A stretch of DNA of 64,000 bases from Rhizaria sp. SCN 62-66 (Eukaryota; Rhizaria, unplaced): contig MEDY01000124.1 in the NCBI GenBank assembly GCA_001724265.1, positions 1 to 64,000 on the forward strand, given 5' to 3'. A model generated the notes under the pieces. It worked only from the letters and a program-made list of their open reading frames with translations. It ran no database searches and was not told where the DNA came from. Both the position numbers and the translations under genes were made by a program. Below are positions 10,682-22,645 of this stretch, piece by piece (the first letter of the stretch is position 1; every line of letters starts with the position of its first letter).

Positions 10682-13600
10682 ATGTCATCCCTGCCCCCGC
10701 TTTCGCCCACGCGGCGCGCAGCGGCATCAAACTCTGAGTATGGTGCCACAACATCAGGCTCCAGCTCCAACTCAACCGCTGTCAGCACATGCACGTCATC
10801 ATCATCTGCAGCCACCAGTCTTATTGCGGTACCCCCGCGCTCCCCGTTTGCGGCGTCTCCGCATGCAGGTGTGCCTCCGCTATCTCCGCAACACGAAGCG
10901 TCGATCGTGAGCTCCCCAAGTCTCGGCGTAAAGAACAACAGGCATGGCGACCCCGGCAGCAACAACAACTTGGGCAGCGCTGACAAGTCCGCCGAAGACT
11001 TGCCCGATGCTGTGCAGATTACGATCACGCCCACTTCTGTTAGTGTGCGCGCGTCCACCACGCGTTCCCCTGTGCTATCACCAGGATTCGATGGCGTGTC
11101 ACCGAACGCATCTTCGCAGCAGCAGCATCGGGACGCCACATCTGCCTCAGTCACTCTCAGCAGTCCTGTCTCACACGTGCGTCAATATTTCAATTGATTT
11201 TTTCCCACTTCATACGCTTTTCAAGTTACCTATACGCTTTTGACATGATATCGATAAGCATTCTCACTCACTTCTCTCTATCATGATTTCCGACTTGACT
11301 TTTGCTTGCCCGAACCCCACAGAGCTTCGCCGACACCGGTGCACCAAGCCACTTGGCAGACGCCGCCAGCTCCTTCCACCTTGCTTCCCCAGCCACGGCC
11401 GCGGCGCGCGCGCACACCGCGCACATGGCGTCGGTCGCGTCGCCCATGAGCGTCAATGGCGGCACGCCGCTCAGCCATAGCCGCTCCCCACAGCCGCGCT
11501 CGGCGCGCGCGCAGGCCGAGTTCAACCGCTCGCTGCTAACCACGCGCAGGCACGGCGCTGTAAGCGCTGCGCAGACGCCGCAGCCGCAGAGCGGCGCGGC
11601 GCACGGGCTCGGCGCGATGACAGCTGCGATGCGCGCGCGCGGCCAAGGCTTCCTCACGCCGGCGAGCTGTGTCGCGGGCAACATCAGCGGCGACGGCGGC
11701 GGCATGGCAAGAGCTGTGGTTGGACACGAGGAGGACGAGGAAGACGGCGGATGCGCGAGCAACACAGCGCACGGACGCGCGTCCGTTGCGAGTCCGCAGC
11801 ACAGCGCGCTGCATGAGGACAGCGGCGCACCTGACGATGCAGAGCCAGAAAACGACGGCAACGTCACCGACATCAGCAGCGTTCGTGCAGACGGCCCTGC
11901 TTGCTCTCCCACGGGAGCTCGGCGTCGCACAGGCACCTTGGGTGCTGAGAGCGGCACCGAGACCGAAGGGCCTGCGTCTGAGAGCGACGCGCCGCTGCGC
12001 AACGAGTCCCGGCCGAGCTGGGAAGCTAAGCCGCACTGGGATGACCGCGCCCCGCAGCGCGTCTCTTTGTCCTACGGGCTGCCCGCCGCCTCTGCCGCCG
12101 CTGCCGCCTCTGCCGCCGCCGCCGCTGCCGGTGTTGGTATTGGGAGCGCGAGCGGCGAGGCGGCTGCTGTCGCCGGCGTCAGCAGCCAGTCGTCGAGCCT
12201 GGATTCATACAGCGGACCTCGGTCGTACGACGCCTACGATCGCGATGGCGATGAGACCGCCAACGCGCACGCTGCAGCGGACACCACGAGCAGTATCAAC
12301 TGCAGCACGCGCGTGCAGCCACAGCCCGCAGCGCCGTCAGTGTCGCAGTCGATGTCGTCGCGCCTCGGCCGGTTTGCGCTGCGTTTGCGATCGATGCTTG
12401 TGCCAAGCAACTTTTTGTTCCCAACAATCACAAACACAGACGGCACGAGCAATAGTCCCATCGCGCCCGTGTCGCCATCTATGGCGCAGCCTCCGCAGGT
12501 CCGCATCGACCCTGCGCCCATTGCAGCTGCCTCAGCCGCCGCCGCAGCCGAAGCCGCTGCGGAGGGCGGGGAGCCCGTTCCAGGTGCAGCTGTGGTTGGC
12601 GAGCCTGAGGCTGCAGCGGACACCGCAGACGGCGAGAAGAAGCCTTGCTGCACACGTCGTCGCTTGGTCATCCTAGCAGCGATTCTGATTGCCGTCATCA
12701 TCGTCGTGATCGTGATCGTGCTGTGGCAGCTAATGCTGCTGACAACAATCAACGCTGGTGACGTGCGCGTAGCGTTGGTCAACACATGCGAACCCGGCGT
12801 GATTACGCTTGCGGTGCACGTGGGCATCCGCAACCCGTCGTACTTTGGCGTTGGACTCAGCAGCACCAAGCTTGAGCTCTACAAGTCAAAGAAACTCGGC
12901 CCGTTTACGTACACGGATGACGGCGGCAGCGTGAGCACACGCGGGAGCAACTCGTCGACCAACGCACAGAAGCTCTCCGGCACGGAGGGCAAGACCCCGA
13001 TGGTGACGGTGCCGATTCCGCACATCGAGCTGCCGCGTGGCAAGAGTGCGATCGATATCCCGGACCTGCGCATCCGCATCGGCGACGAGCAGGGGCTGCT
13101 GACAACCGCGCGCTACGGCGCGCGCGCGATGGAGCTGCCGCCGATGAAGTTCAAGATTAAGCTGCCAATCCACCTGTGGCTAGGCGCGATCAAGGTCCCC
13201 GTGTCGTTCCCGCTAGAGGGCGAAATTGGGCCCGACTTCAGCTTGCCGTCGCTGCCGGGCAGCGGGTCCCTAGACTCAGGCTCGCTAACTGTCACGGACC
13301 CCGAGACAGGGGAGGAAAGAATTGTAGATCTAAGCATGATGCGCGGTTTTAACCTCGATGACATTGTCGACTTCATGAAGTCTCTCACCAACGGTCTCAA
13401 GCTCGCCGTGCTCGGCTCAAGTGAGCGCCGCGAGGACGCGCTTGTGCAGCTTAGAATTAGCTCTGTGGGTCTCAGTCCCAACACTAACTTTTCGCTCACA
13501 ATCCCGACAATGCATTTCGAGGTGCAAGCCGTGCTGCCGTCGCTCGAGCCAATCATTGTTGTCAGCAACAGTACTGGTAGCGGCTCTGGCACCAACACCA

Positions 13601-16600
13601 GTACTGGCACAGGAACTGGCACAGGTACCGGCACAGGTACTGGCACGGGCACGGGCACTGAAATCCCCGAAGTATTGCCACCCACATCTGGCGGCACTAG
13701 CGAGGGCAGTAACCCCATCGACAGTGCCGCGCGTACCACTGCGCGTGCGTTTGTGGCTGAGCGCGCGGTTGAGCGGCAAAAACTCCGGGCTGCCGCAGAG
13801 GAGAAGGTACGTTAGTCCTCTATATCTTCAGTCCATTTAATTTCTATTATATTCACAAATTTATCAAATCGCAAATCTATCACAATTTCTGTCTTTGTTT
13901 TGGATTTTTATTTCCGTTTTACGAAGGCGCGCGCTGCGGGTGGCGATGCTGCTACTATTCTCGCCGCTGGCGACAAGGCCCTCGCTGATGACACTGCAAC
14001 CTCCGGTGATCTGCCGACCACCGTTGGCGCGGCTCTACTGCAGTACGCGCACAAGCTTGCTGATGTGGGCGATTACGACCGTGAACACACCTTCATCGAG
14101 GCGCTGCGTGGCCCGCTCGTGACGTCTGTCATCGGCATCAGCATCGAGGGCTTCACGTACGGCACGCTCAACGAGGCGCAACGAACCAAGGCGCCCATGG
14201 GCATCAGTTTCTGGCTGAACTCAGAAAGTATCAGCGGACTGGAGCGGCTGGCCACGGACCTCTTCTACAACCGCAACACCACCATGCGCCTCACGGGCCT
14301 CGGCGCGCCTGTCATCGCCGCTGCGATTGCGGGCAACAACACCGTGAATTCCGGCAACGGCACCAGCAGCGGCAGCACTGCCGCCAGCAGCGCAAACATT
14401 GGCGCTGCGAGCACTACTGCGCCGATGAGCGTCGGCGTGCCTAGCAACGACGGGCTTAGCGGCCGCGACCGCCTCTCCAGCACTGACGCGGAACGGCTGC
14501 GGCTGGCCAACGCGTCCCCAACGCCCGCCATGACGACTACGGAGGCGCTGGGCGGCTGCTACGCGCAGCGCATTCTTGACCGCGTTGCACTGCATCTCGA
14601 CGTACCCACGGACGAAGACGGCACGCCGCTGCTAGAGCTGCACTCAGTCGACACACCGCACACGGAGTCGCTGACTGGCAACGCGGCGGCTGATGTTGCG
14701 CTTGGCCGACGCATCGCCACACCGCTTTCTTTTGGTGGCGCTAGGTCATTTAACACAATGGGCGGTGACCAGGGCTTCCGCGAGCGCTTTACACTGACTC
14801 GCGAAGACTTGAACTCCAAGACTGCGCTTAGCAAGGTGCTTAGACTGCTCGCGGATACAATGACTGCGCGCAGAACCGCGCCCATGGCATCGCACGCGTC
14901 TGCGTCACGCAGCGTGCTTGCTAGCGCAGCCAACAGTGCGCGGCTCAACGAGGGCATTCTGCCCGTAACAGCAGGCGCTGACAGCAGCAATAGCGCGTTT
15001 AGCAGCGGCACAGGCACTGTCTCGGTCACGCCGCTTGCTGCCACTGCCATCGGTGGTCAGACTGAGCGCGCAACGTTCCGTCCCAGCGCAGCCGTGTCGG
15101 GCCCCGCAATTAACAGTGGGCTTGCGGCGGGCAGCTACACCTCGCGCAGCAGTAGCAGCAACAGTGCTGCTAGCTCAAGCGCGGGCGCGAGCAGCGGCAG
15201 CCGCGGACTGCAGTCAGTCACGATGACGACCGAGTGGGCCGCTGCCGCTGCAATGGTAACCGCGCCGACAAGCGACTCGTCCCGCTCCACCGCGCTCAGC
15301 ACTATCACGCGCGGTGTTGCGCTGCGCGAAGCCACGTTTGCACCGGTACTTGCGGTTGCGGAGGGCGATGAAAGCCAGCTCTTCCATGGCGCAGTCCGCG
15401 CGAACTTCAGCATCAACACGCCGCTGCTGCCTACTGTCTCCATTCCTGCGGTGGGTTTTATGCTGCAGCGCGCGTCAGGCGCGAGCAATCACATGGGCGC
15501 GCTGTTCCTGCCGCAGCTCTCACTGGGCAAGTCTGTGACGTGGTACGCTCCCGCAGTTGAGGGCGCGTGGTTGTCCGATCTGCCCGGCTCAGTGCAAGTG
15601 CTGCTTGACTTGCTCAACGACGACGCGCGCGGCAAGGGCTTTGCTGTCTCGTCCGCCAACACCGACGAGGACATGCTGGTCAAGGGCAGCAGCATTGCGA
15701 CAGATCTTGTGCTTGATGGCGGTGCGATGGTGGGCGAGATGATCAATGGAGTGCTGGAAGGCGTCTCAGTTCTCGACGTTAGTCTTAAGCACGGGCTCAA
15801 CCTTACTCTTAATCTGCCTCTCGACTCGCCGCTTGCAACCGGGATTAAGGACGTCGTCCTCGGTGTCGGCATCGGCATTCCGGCGGGCTACTCGACAGTG
15901 CAGATCTATGATGCCGCGTCTGCGATGAACGCCATCGACAGGTTCTTTTTCTCTCTAGATGAGGCGGACTCTGCGGCAGCAAACAACGGCTCTGCAAGCA
16001 GCACCGCGCGTGTCACGGTGCTCAACACCGGAGACAGCGGTGCGCACAGTGTTAGTCGTTTGCCCGACGCAGTGCCCGTTGCGCACAGTAATCCGCTCGT
16101 TGCACTTCGCTCTCTTGCCACTGCAAATAACGTCACAACAAGCAGCAACCAGAACTTTAACGCACTTGACGCGCTGTTGACTGTGCTGCCTGCGTCTAGC
16201 CGCACAACTGTGCTGGAGGCGCTGCCGCAGAACTTGCGCTCCGCATCTGCGCGCGCTGCCTACCCGGAGTTCGTACCCAGTGCTGCGGCTCTTGAGGCGT
16301 TGTCAGAACAGCGTGCGGCCGCGCGTGCAGCATCGACTACTACCGTCCCTGCAACACGGGCTAGCCCGAATGCGGTCTTGAGCGCAAGTGCTCGCAGCGG
16401 CCGCATGTCTACTCTTGCGGCGACGACCAACAGCACAAAGAGCAAGAGTGCAATCACCCTTAGCAGCGGCAAGGGTATGGCACTGTCCCCGCTTGTTGGC
16501 GTCTCTTTGCCCAATATCACGCTGCACAAGGGTGTCAACGACTGGCTGTTGGGCGTGCACGTGCGCACCGACGGCGAGGCCACCGACTTCCTCAAGGACT

Positions 16601-17214
16601 TCATGATGGGCTCCGACGTCTCTCTTGGCCTCACAGCCGCCGTTGAATCGCCCTACGGTGACGCAGTCGTGCCCCCACTGCGCATTGATCTCGCGGGCCG
16701 AAACTACTTTGGTGAGGTGATTCGCGACGTCGAGCTGTGGATTAAGCTCAAAGCCATCAACCCGTTCCGCGAGTCGTGCGCGCTCCAAGTGCTTGGCCGC
16801 GCAATGCTGGGTGAGTTCCCCGTCGTCGGCGGCACCGTGCATAACGTCAGCTTCGACATTTACATGCACGACCCGATCGGCGTGCCGTTCTTCTACGGCC
16901 CGCTTAAGACGCCCAAGTTCGTCGCGCGCGCAGACCTGATCCGGTCGCGCGAGGCGCCGCAGACCGTGCTGCAGATGCTGGGCATTACCAGCGGCGGCGG
17001 CACGTGGGAAGAGCAGGCCGGCGCGGAGGAAGTGCAGATCTCGCTCACGTTGAGCAACTTTGAGGTGTGCACGCGCATGTCGGCTATGTTGCTGCGGTCG
17101 TCGATGATGGTCGATGTGAAGAACTTGCGAGCCGCGGTCACGGTGGGCAATCAGGGCGTAGACGCAATGTTTGATCTCAACAATCTCATTGTGCCGATGC
17201 CGCTAAGTTTCTAA
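10682..17214 (+). CDS. Single-span membrane protein with LEA/DUF3712-like domains (gene 3)
   Basis: Three exons, 10682-11176, 11323-13806 and 13927-17214, all phase 0, giving 2088 residues; stop TAA. The first 600 or so residues are Ser/Ala-rich and look disordered. A basic Cys-Cys stop (CCTRRR) precedes a strong transmembrane segment at about residues 613-635 (LVILAAILIAVIIVVIVIV). The remaining 1450 residues are predicted to be outside the cytosol. They contain repeated beta-rich units with the LEA-2 pattern (NPSYFGVGLSSTKLELY soon after the membrane; later LRIDLAGRNYFGEVIRDVEL, VVGGTVHNVSFDIYM), interrupted by Ser/Thr/Gly linkers. This layout of disordered cytosolic tail, one membrane span and several luminal LEA-like domains resembles fungal vacuolar DUF3712 proteins such as Tag1, so a vacuole or other endomembrane site is plausible. 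The family match is by pattern only, but the gene model is strong. Confidence 0.7.
11177..11322 (+). other. Intron 1 of gene 3
   Basis: Donor GTGCGTCA, acceptor CCCCACAG, 146 nt, phase 0, AT-rich with in-frame stops, between two exons of matching Ser/Ala-rich character. Confidence 0.75.
13571..13661 (+). repeat. Thr-Gly dipeptide minisatellite in gene 3
   Basis: A tandem six-base repeat (GGCACA and variants) encodes an S/T-G run of about 30 residues. It sits in the linker just before intron 2 and is likely a flexible spacer, prone to length change. Confidence 0.75.
13807..13926 (+). other. Intron 2 of gene 3
   Basis: Donor GTACGTTA, acceptor TTTTACGAAG, 120 nt, phase 0, T-rich. The apparent stop at 13813 is the TAG inside the donor region, so it is intronic and not counted among the in-frame TAG codons. 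Confidence 0.75.
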
Positions 17215-17777
17215 CGAGCCATTCCAGCAAAGTATACGATGTTTTAAAAACGTAGAAGTCGTGTGACACCCGTGCGCTTGCTCGTGTAGGCTCAGTCATA
17301 TATGTGTCACACTCAGTTAAAGTAACGTTTTTTTTTGTTGAGTTTACAAGGTCATGTTTTTTGTTGCTTTCAATCTTAATCAAGTTGCGACATACGACCT
17401 TCAAATTACGTTTCCACCTTTCTGTGATCAAGTTAGTTTCCTAGTGATACCTTTTAATCCACACCACACGTGCATACGTGTTGTGGTATTTGTATGTCGC
17501 AGCTTGTTCTCAAATTTCCCATGTACGTTTCCCACTTTCTATTTTGTTTTGATGTTATCACGTCGTGATATGTGTTGTTTGAACGTTTAAAAAGAAGAAA
17601 TTCAAGTGAGAACGTCCAATCTTAGCTGTGAAGAACAAGCGATGAAATACACAATAAGAGTAAGTCAAGCAATAATTTATTGCAATACAAGAAGAACTAA
17701 TGTAGAACGTCTTTTAAAATATTGTAGCATGATCTAAGTAACATAATTTTCTGATTTCTGTCTCAGCGCTCGTCTGA
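17215..17777. other. Convergent spacer between genes 3 and 4
   Basis: AT-rich, with a T-run near 17330 and no coding ORF. On the minus strand an AATAAA (TTTATT at 17676-17681 on +) lies about 100 nt beyond the TGA assigned to gene 4, consistent with that extended 3' end. Confidence 0.55.
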
Positions 17778-20425
17778 TCACTTGTGCGGAGACTGAGATT
17801 GCTGCTGTTGCGGAGACATCGGTCCTCGCATCGGCGACTGCAGCTGCTGTCGCTACGGTTGCTGCCGCTGTTCGTGCACTGTCGCATTCGTAGCAGACGC
17901 GGGGAGCTTGCCAGTGACAAGGAATACAGTCGCTGTGGCCGCCGTCGACGCCCCTGTGTAGGCCAGTGAGGTCAACCGCGACCAGATGCTCCCATCCTCT
18001 CCCTCGTTCTCAGTCTCTGCGTCGGCCACAGGAAGTTGCTGTTGCCCGGGACCACTTGCGCCCACAGTCGCCGCGGTGACTGTGCCAGCCACAGCGCCGC
18101 CACTGTCGTCGTTGATATGGCAGTCGCGGTGAGCACCGGTGCACGGAACGAGAGTGAGTGCGTTAGCGGGGAGATGGCTGATAGCGTCGCAGTTATCACT
18201 TGTTTCGTGGGTCAAGTTACCAGCAACACCAACGGCACCCTGCTCAGCTGCGGAAGTTGCCGTGAGCGCATTCCTAACAGCCTCTCCACTCTGTGCACCG
18301 GCATCATCGAACATAAGCCGCCTGGCGGCCTCGTCCCTCTCCTGCACGCAGTCGCCCAGCGCCTCGGGCCCCTCCTGTCCACAGTCACCACTACCGTCGC
18401 CCGCCAGGCTGTCGGCGGGCGGCGCCAGCGCCCAGCTCAGCCACCCCACGAGCATTCTAGCCGCGCCCGAGCCCGCGTCATCGCCCTTGGATCCACCACC
18501 GTAGCCGCCGCCGCGGCCGCCACCGCCACTGCTGCTGTTGCTTCTTGCGTTCGTGCCGCCGCTGAGGTCGACGCCGCAAAGGGTCACGAGTGCCCGCGCG
18601 TACCCGCGCCAGCCGCCGACGCCGTGGTGCGCGCCCAGCACGCGCGCCCCAGCACGCAGCCGCAGCGCCAGCCCCAGCACCAACAGCAGCCGCGCCGCGG
18701 CGGCCAGCGCCGGCAGCCGCGCGTCGCCGCCGCCCACGGCCGGGGCCGCGTTGCGTCGCAGCAGCACCGTCGCGCCGCCGCTGCCACTGCCGCCGCTGCT
18801 AAACATGCCCCCCCGCGCCGGCGCCGCGAGGTTGATGCTCCCCGCGCCCGCGCCATTCGCGCCCGCGCTGGCACCGGAGCAGGCGAAAAAGCGCGGCGTG
18901 ACCAGGTCCAGCGGCACAACGGCCATGCGCGCGAGCACCGCCGCGGCGGCCCGCGCGACCGCGGTGCCGCCCGCGCGCCACGCCAGCGCGAGGCAGAGCA
19001 CGTCCACGAGCAGGTCGACGCGGAAGCGCGAGCCGAGGAGGCGGGCAAGCGCGCGGCGCTGGCGGGCCAAGGCCGCGGCCTGCAGACGCAGGCGCGCGTC
19101 CACGGCGGCAAAGCGGCGCTGCGTGGCCGCGGCGTGCGCGGTTAAAGCGCCGTCGAGCCTGGTATGAGTTAGTTCGCAACAAAATAGAACAACATGTAAA
19201 CAAATACAAAGTTGGTAAGAGAAAACATCTCCATACTGCCGTAAATCAACAGCATAACTCCAAATTAATGCAGATTGCACCAAAAACGTGAAAACAACGT
19301 GATTTGCGGTGATATAGCATTATCGTACCTGTTGACGTCGCCGCCAAGCGCCCCCAGCGCCGCATCAGCCCTGGCAAGCGCCGCGTCGTGCTCCGCGAGC
19401 GCGGCCGCGTGGACACCAAGCTCCCGCTCATGTTCAGCGATGCGGCCGTCCATGGCGCCTACGCGCTGCGCCCCGGCCGCGAGCGCGCGGTCCAGCGCGG
19501 CGACGTCAGAAGCCACGCGCTGCACGCGGAGCGCGGCGGCGTAGTCGTTGGCCAGGTGCAGCGCGTGGAGCTGCGCCGAGGCCGCGTTGATGCGGTTCTG
19601 CCGCAGTGCGTTCTCGTCGTGGAGCAGCAGGTAGCGCGCCAGAGCGCGGCCCAGGGAGCCGCGGGAGGCGAGAGCTGCCAGCGCGGGGGAAGACAGCGAC
19701 ATCGCGCTCCCGGGCTGCTGCGTTGACGACAGCGGGCCATGCTGCAGGTGTTGGCGGGTTGCCACAGCCGAGTGACTGTGCGGGGCTGGCGCAGTTAGCG
19801 GCGCCGAGGCCAGTGCTGAGAGCGCGGCGGCGGTCGTCGCCGGAGGGAACGAAGCCGAGGCGGACGCGGTGGGTGAGAACTCGTGCAGCGTAGAGGGCGC
19901 GCAGCCTGCTGCGCTCGCGTTGCTGTGAGCAGACGCGGACGAAGGCGCCGCGAGCGCGATCGCGGACACGGAGGCCGCCGCGGGGAGCAGCGGCGGCAGA
20001 CTGAGCAGCGCGAGCGCGTCCCTGCTCGCGTGCTCGAGCCCGCCACCGCCGGCCTGCGGGGCGCCGCTAATGGTAATCGTGGCCAACGGGCGAGACAGGG
20101 ACGGGAACGAGAGGACCGCTAGAGCGGGTGCAGCCGCTGTGTCTGCGTCCGCGTCGGCACCAGTTTCTGGCTGCTGCGTTAACCCCATTCTTGCTTCTTT
20201 CTCTGTCGCAGTCTCAGCTCCGGAGAATGCACCTGAGTCACTGTGCGGAGGACTCTTAACCTCCAAACGCTCGATGTTGGGCGTATAGGCAGGGCTAGAT
20301 ATGTTGCAGCGCTCGTGCGAGGACACTGTGTTATGAGTTGTAGCTTTGTTTGGAGTTGCATGAGGGAGTGCAGGGCCCGACACGCGCCGCTCATCCGCAG
20401 ACGGCGACGACAAAGGCGAGCTCAT
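17778..20425 (-). CDS. Coiled-coil protein with hydrophobic C-terminal segments, one in-frame TAG (gene 4)
   Basis: Two exons, 20425-19329 and 19158-17778, joined in phase 2 (AG|G gives Arg), 825 residues. The start is the first ATG of the frame. Residues 1-240 are Ser/Ala/Pro-rich. A coiled coil follows across the splice junction (NALRQNRINAASAQLHALHL, then repeated heptads through LGGDVNRLDGALTAHAAATQ). After this come hydrophobic stretches (FRVDLLVDVLCLALAWRAGG, AARLLLVLGLALRLRAG, MLVGWLSWALAP) that could be membrane segments, then an acidic and polar tail. A TAG at 17855-17853 (residue 801) lies in QRQQP-TAG-RQQLQSP; the frame then runs 24 more residues, rich in Gln, to TGA at 17780. No family recognised; a tail-anchored or multi-span organelle membrane protein is one possibility. 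Confidence 0.65.
19159..19328 (-). other. Intron of gene 4
   Basis: Donor GTACGATA, acceptor CATACCAG, 170 nt, phase 2. The join restores the coiled-coil heptad pattern (DVNR|LDGAL). Confidence 0.75.
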
Positions 20426-21041
20426 GCAACGTAGTAGCAAAGAGCACTTAAAGTAGTGGCTAGGTGTGCTGCCGCCAACCTATGTCGTAAAAAGAACATA
20501 TCAAAGCCAGGGAGTATGTGAGAGAACGGGTCTGGAAGAGCGTTGTGCGAGTCGTCGGTGTGAGAGCGACAGCGCGATTAGGCGACAATATAGCCTCCAT
20601 TAGAAGGCTTAAAACAGAAACAAACAAATAACAACCACGAAAATAGCATATCAAGAGCTCATATCAAGATAACGAAGTTCTGTCGAGATCAAGCGACTCG
20701 ATTCAAGAAGATCCCAACGCAACGGGTGGGAGTGTCCTGGACCGTTGTGGACCGAAAAAGTATGCTGCACAGCTCGAAGAGTCGTTTCTTTGTCTTGCAC
20801 TTAAACCATGCAATATGACACATTACAATCGTCACTTAGATATGTTGTTATACCCCAGTGCAATTGAGAAAATATTTTTTCTATAACATTTACTCACTTG
20901 CATTAATCCCTTGTTCCTATACCGTAGCGGCTCTCTGCAGAAACGTGCTTGAGTAGGCTCCTCTTCCTCTTGCTCTTCCTCTCGTTCCGTTCCGCCTCGC
21001 CCGCTCTTCCCCTTTCCAAGGGCCCTCACTGAGCCGGAGCC
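20426..21041. promoter_or_regulatory. Divergent promoter region, gene 4 / RING gene
   Basis: About 615 bp, AT-rich except for a pyrimidine tract on the + strand at about 20953-21021, ending roughly 20 bp before the RING ATG. Such CT-rich leaders often mark the transcription start; this role is inferred. No other motif or ORF is supported. Confidence 0.45.
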
Positions 21042-22277
21042 ATGTCTTCCGTTGAGATGAGCGCACCCGCCGGCACCCACTCTCACCGCGACGCTTCTTT
21101 CCCCGACTCTGGCGTCCCTTCTGCCCGCGCCTCCGCCACCGACAGCCACCGCGCCCCGGCCGCTGGCTCCGGCGCCGTCTCCGCGTCCCGCAGCAGCGCC
21201 GCGGGTCCCCCGCAGCCGGCTCCAATGCAGCTGACGGGCATGGAGGTCGCCGCCCTGCGCGAGCGCGCGCACGTGAGCGACCACCAGCCGATCATGGGGC
21301 TGAGCAAGTTCCGCACGTTCCACCACTGCGCCGACGGGCCCCGCGCGCAGCGGGCCCAGCACGGCTATGTGTTACGGCCGTCGCTGCCCGCCGTGGTGTC
21401 GATCCGCGACCCCGAGCTGCGGTCGAACCACGTGGCGCTCAAGTATATCCGCGCCGACTCGGCGTCGCAGCTGACGGCGACGTCGCGCTTCTACTATGTC
21501 AAGCGCGACAAGGTGCCCAAGATCCCCAAGGAGATGTTCGACGACGACGAGGAGGACGACGAGAGCAGCCTCATCACCTCGTACCAAGTCAAGACGCTCG
21601 AGCGCAAGACGCTGTCCCCCCGCGCGCGCGCCGCGGAGATGCCCGACCCCGCGCTGTTGCAGGCGCGTAAGTCGCTTTTCGTGGGCGACGACGATGACTT
21701 CTTCAACGCGCTGGGCAAGGACGGCGACGACGACGAAGATGAGGACGAGGACGAGGACAGCAGCGACGACGAGGACGACAGCGACGAGTCCGAGGATGAG
21801 TCGGACGAGGACGAGCTGCAGTGCTGCGTCTGCGGGCAGGCGGAGCTGTCGGAGCCGCAGGTGAGCGCGTGCGGCCACATCTGCTGCGGCGACTGCTGGC
21901 GCACGTGGCTGTCGCGCTCGAGCAACTGCCCCGAGTGCCGCAAGCCTGTCAACCCGGAGCTGCTCAGCGACGTGCCCACGTGCGGCATCTGCGAGGGACT
22001 GCTCGTGGTCGGCGGACTCATGGGCTGGCGCGCCAAGTGTTCCCACATGTGCTGCAAGCCTTGCTGGGACGTGTATCTGGCCGACATCCAGGAGTGCCCC
22101 GTGTGCAACGAGTTTTGCGACCCTAAGGACCTGGTGGCGCAGCGCCAGCCAGACAAGCCCAAGGACTCGGACGACGACAGCGACGACGACAGCGACGATG
22201 ATGACGATGATGACGACGACGATGACGATGACGATGATGATGATGACGCTGCTGCGAAGGACGATGACTCTGATTGA
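21042..22277 (+). CDS. Tandem RING-finger protein with acidic regions, putative E3 ligase (gene 5)
   Basis: Single exon, 411 residues, stop TGA. Two complete C3HC4 RING fingers lie back to back. The first is C261-x2-C264-x12-C277-x-H279-x2-C282-x2-C285-x10-C296-x2-C299; the second is C314-x2-C317-x15-C333-x-H335-x2-C338-x2-C341-x10-C352-x2-C355. RING fingers typically bind an E2 and promote ubiquitin transfer, so this is a likely ubiquitin ligase, but both domains carry a Trp after the sixth ligand and could instead be structural. The N-terminus (1-80) is Ser/Ala-rich; residues 85-205 look folded; an acidic Asp/Glu block (about 225-258) precedes the RINGs and another Asp-rich run forms the C-terminus. 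I do not recognise an orthologue. Confidence 0.85.
   Translation: MSSVEMSAPAGTHSHRDASFPDSGVPSARASATDSHRAPAAGSGAVSASRSSAAGPPQPAPMQLTGMEVAALRERAHVSDHQPIMGLSKFRTFHHCADGPRAQRAQHGYVLRPSLPAVVSIRDPELRSNHVALKYIRADSASQLTATSRFYYVKRDKVPKIPKEMFDDDEEDDESSLITSYQVKTLERKTLSPRARAAEMPDPALLQARKSLFVGDDDDFFNALGKDGDDDEDEDEDEDSSDDEDDSDESEDESDEDELQCCVCGQAELSEPQVSACGHICCGDCWRTWLSRSSNCPECRKPVNPELLSDVPTCGICEGLLVVGGLMGWRAKCSHMCCKPCWDVYLADIQECPVCNEFCDPKDLVAQRQPDKPKDSDDDSDDDSDDDDDDDDDDDDDDDDDDAAAKDDDSD
22173..22262 (+). repeat. GAC/GAT poly-Asp tail repeat of the RING gene
   Basis: A near-pure GAC/GAT tract encodes the Asp-rich C-terminus of the RING protein. Confidence 0.8.
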
Positions 22278-22645
22278 GCTCAACAACAACAAAAACATAG
22301 CGCATAGAACGATGCGCTGTCACGAAACAACCCAGAAGAGAGTCATGCTGAGGCCATTCTCATTCACTGCTGAGAGGCCGTTCTGTGACTCACAAGCGAC
22401 TATTTGCGATACATGTATCGTTAATACAAAGAATACACTAACACACAGTCAAATAACGTCATTAAACTTTATTATTAAGCTTACAGTATTATTAATAGAA
22501 ATACTAACACGTGTTTTGTGTTGAACATCATACATTTGTAAATAACCTTTCGATAACCTGGCCACATAGAACATAATCCATCAGCCTCCAACCATCGCAA
22601 TCATGGCAAAAAGCTTCTCATCGCAGAGACAGAGACAGAGGCCGT
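22278..22645. other. Convergent spacer between RING gene and NOP14
   Basis: AT-rich; + strand ATTAAA at 22461 and minus-strand AATAAA (TTTATT at 22468-22473) lie back to back about 180 nt from each stop, a plausible pair of opposed poly(A) signals. No gene seen. Confidence 0.5.

Noticed and set aside
13813-13815. TAG as terminator of gene 3 exon 2
   Set aside because: It lies seven bases into a GTACGT intron, and the next exon resumes the same kind of domain in phase.
22198-22524. ORF rich in Met/Thr over the RING gene tail
   Set aside because: It is the GATGAC repeat read out of frame and runs into AT-rich spacer.
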